Source: Podospora comata
Taxonomy: Eukaryota; Ascomycota; Sordariomycetes; Sordariales; Podosporaceae
Reading direction: 5' to 3'
Length of the DNA: 64,000 nt
NCBI GenBank assembly: GCA_017354895.1
Contig: CP071493.1
Span: forward strand, 6,324,001 to 6,388,000
Shown here: positions 62,750 to 64,000 of the stretch, piece after piece
Numbering within the stretch: position 1 is the first letter of the stretch
Layout: each line of letters starts with the position of its first letter
Notes under the pieces: model-generated
What the model saw: only the letters and a program-made list of their open reading frames with translations
Databases searched by the model: none
Told to the model about the DNA's origin: nothing
Position numbers and translations under genes: made by a program

Positions 62750-64000
62750 ATGTGATATGACTGGATGTTATGGATGAACTGCTGGACAGCACATTATGTA
62801 TACCTGCCTCGCCTAGGTAGATAGGAAGATGGCACTGCATATAAATGGAATTTTACACAACATATCGTCCTTAACCACATCTTAAAAGATAAGGTAATTA
62901 ATAGCACTTGAAAAATAAGGCGGTTAAAGGTCTCAAAAGATAGTTGGTAGGCCTCAAACAATGGTCAATAGGCCTTGAAAGATGGTCAACAGGCCTCGGG
63001 AGACACTGAAAAGACCTGCTTCCAATTAGAAAAGGGAAAAGTTGACGGTCATCATACGTTTCACTGACTTACTGGTATTTTTCTTTTCCAGGGCGTGGAT
63101 GGCTCCTGTCATGATGATATGCAATTATTTGGAACAAAGTCACACCAATAGACGGAGGAAAGTCAACCTCTCTGTGGGGGGTTTGTTTGACCTGCCGTGC
63201 TGCCCCCAAAAGATGAATTGTGTCCACTGCCGATAATAATACAGCCTGCTGACTGGACACAAAACAAGCGCGTCGATCGGACGATCAAGCCGATCGTATT
63301 CATGCGATTTGCCTTTTTCTACCTTTCATCTTTCGTTTGCACGCCAACATCCAGGTTACATTTTGGGGGTGGTGTCAATTCGAAACGGGGCTATTCCCTG
63401 CGGTGCGCCTATCCGAGACAGTGGGCGCTATCGGACACTAACAGCGTACCACTGATTTCTACAGGCTGCAAGATGGCAACTCATAGCACAGCCATCTTAT
63501 ACCGGAAAGGCAACACAGCCCGATCACCAACTCCGCAGCGGCAGTTTGAGACTTGGGAAACGCCCCGCAGAACCATTCTTCCAGCATGACAAGAGGAGTC
63601 GTTTGCAGCATCGTGTTTGGTCAGTTTACCAGGGAGAGGAACAGCCTTGGCAGGGAATGCCGTTTCAGCTTTTCTTGGGGGGAATATGGATACTTGCGCT
63701 TGCGAGGCGGCCATTTGAGATGAACATGCATTGATACATAAATACAAAAGACATCCTTCCCTGGTCGTGGGTGGTAGGCGTTTGCTGGTCGGCTTTTTGG
63801 TTTGTTGTTTTCGTTCATTTCCTGCTGTGCTTGTGAATACCTGCAGCTTGGGGCCTGCAGTGTCCCCTTTCACCACGCGGTTTTTTTCTTCTGCTTGAAG
63901 TCATTTTCTTTTACTGGCATCGTTTCTCTTAGGGGTTGCTTGATTCATTCATTCTTTCCAGGCAGGCCTGATTAGCACCGGCAGCGCCGTTACCATCGTT
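62750..64000. other. Intergenic region to the right edge
   Basis: No supported gene after 62749. The left part contains the right 21-bp array. Short open frames towards the edge show no motifs; a gene could begin beyond the window. Confidence 0.5.
62881..63015 (+). repeat. Degenerate 21-bp minisatellite, right array
   Basis: Four consecutive units of exactly 21 bp at 62932-62952, 62953-62973, 62974-62994 and 62995-63015, of pattern CTYRAAAGATRGTYRRYAGGC, preceded by two longer, more divergent units. The third-to-last complete unit type (CTCAAAAGATAGTTGGTAGGC region) shares CTACCAACT on the other strand with the left array. Confidence 0.85.

Overview
The window is nuclear DNA from a filamentous ascomycete. 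Introns are short (mostly 53-79 bp) with GT..CTRAC-like..AG signals, coding DNA is GC-rich with C- or G-ending codons, and promoters are long. The gene set is typical of Pezizomycotina: Zn2Cys6 regulator, amdS-like amidase, HOL1-like MFS carrier, flavocytochrome b2, COP9 subunit 4, a DUF3712-type protein. The overall style suggests Sordariomycetes, probably Sordariales; that placement is inference. I saw no tRNA, rRNA, CRISPR or intact transposon.

Layout. (1) 1-2527: a decayed NACHT-ankyrin (NLR-type) gene cut by the left edge. (2) 2528-14817: about 12 kb with almost no genes, rich in simple repeats; the only gene I support is a 54-residue Cys-containing protein (9391-9555) behind a TATA box and a probable 5'UTR intron. 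(3) 14818-26535: three plus-strand genes: an SNF2-like ATPase, an F-box/LRR-like protein with an unusually long intron, and the mitochondrial Fe-S co-chaperone Jac1. (4) 27372-37752: amidase (-) divergent from an MFS transporter (+), then CSN4 (+), an SGNH hydrolase (-) divergent from a cytochrome-b5-fused FMN dehydrogenase (+) with a GC-AG intron. (5) 40295-47734: a DUF3712-type membrane protein (+), an HCNGP/SAP30BP-like protein (-) divergent from proteasome beta7 PRE4 (+), and glutamine-fructose-6-phosphate aminotransferase GFA1 (-). (6) 50768-55711: proteasome ATPase RPT4 (-), a Zn2Cys6 factor (-) and, divergent from it, a metallo-beta-lactamase-fold hydrolase (+); their shared promoter holds a perfect 17-bp inverted repeat. 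(7) 58737-62749: a 1,292-residue mucin-like multispan membrane protein, flanked on both sides by inverted arrays of one degenerate 21-bp minisatellite.

Most genes are unrelated housekeeping loci. Four of them (F-box, CSN4, PRE4, RPT4) touch the ubiquitin-proteasome pathway. The two divergent pairs most likely to be functional units are amidase/MFS (nitrogen scavenging) and Zn2Cys6/MBL hydrolase. A pattern not captured by any feature type is the switch, inside several genes, from C-ending codons in the 5' half to G-ending codons in the 3' half. All exon models were built by hand from splice signals and reading-frame continuity.
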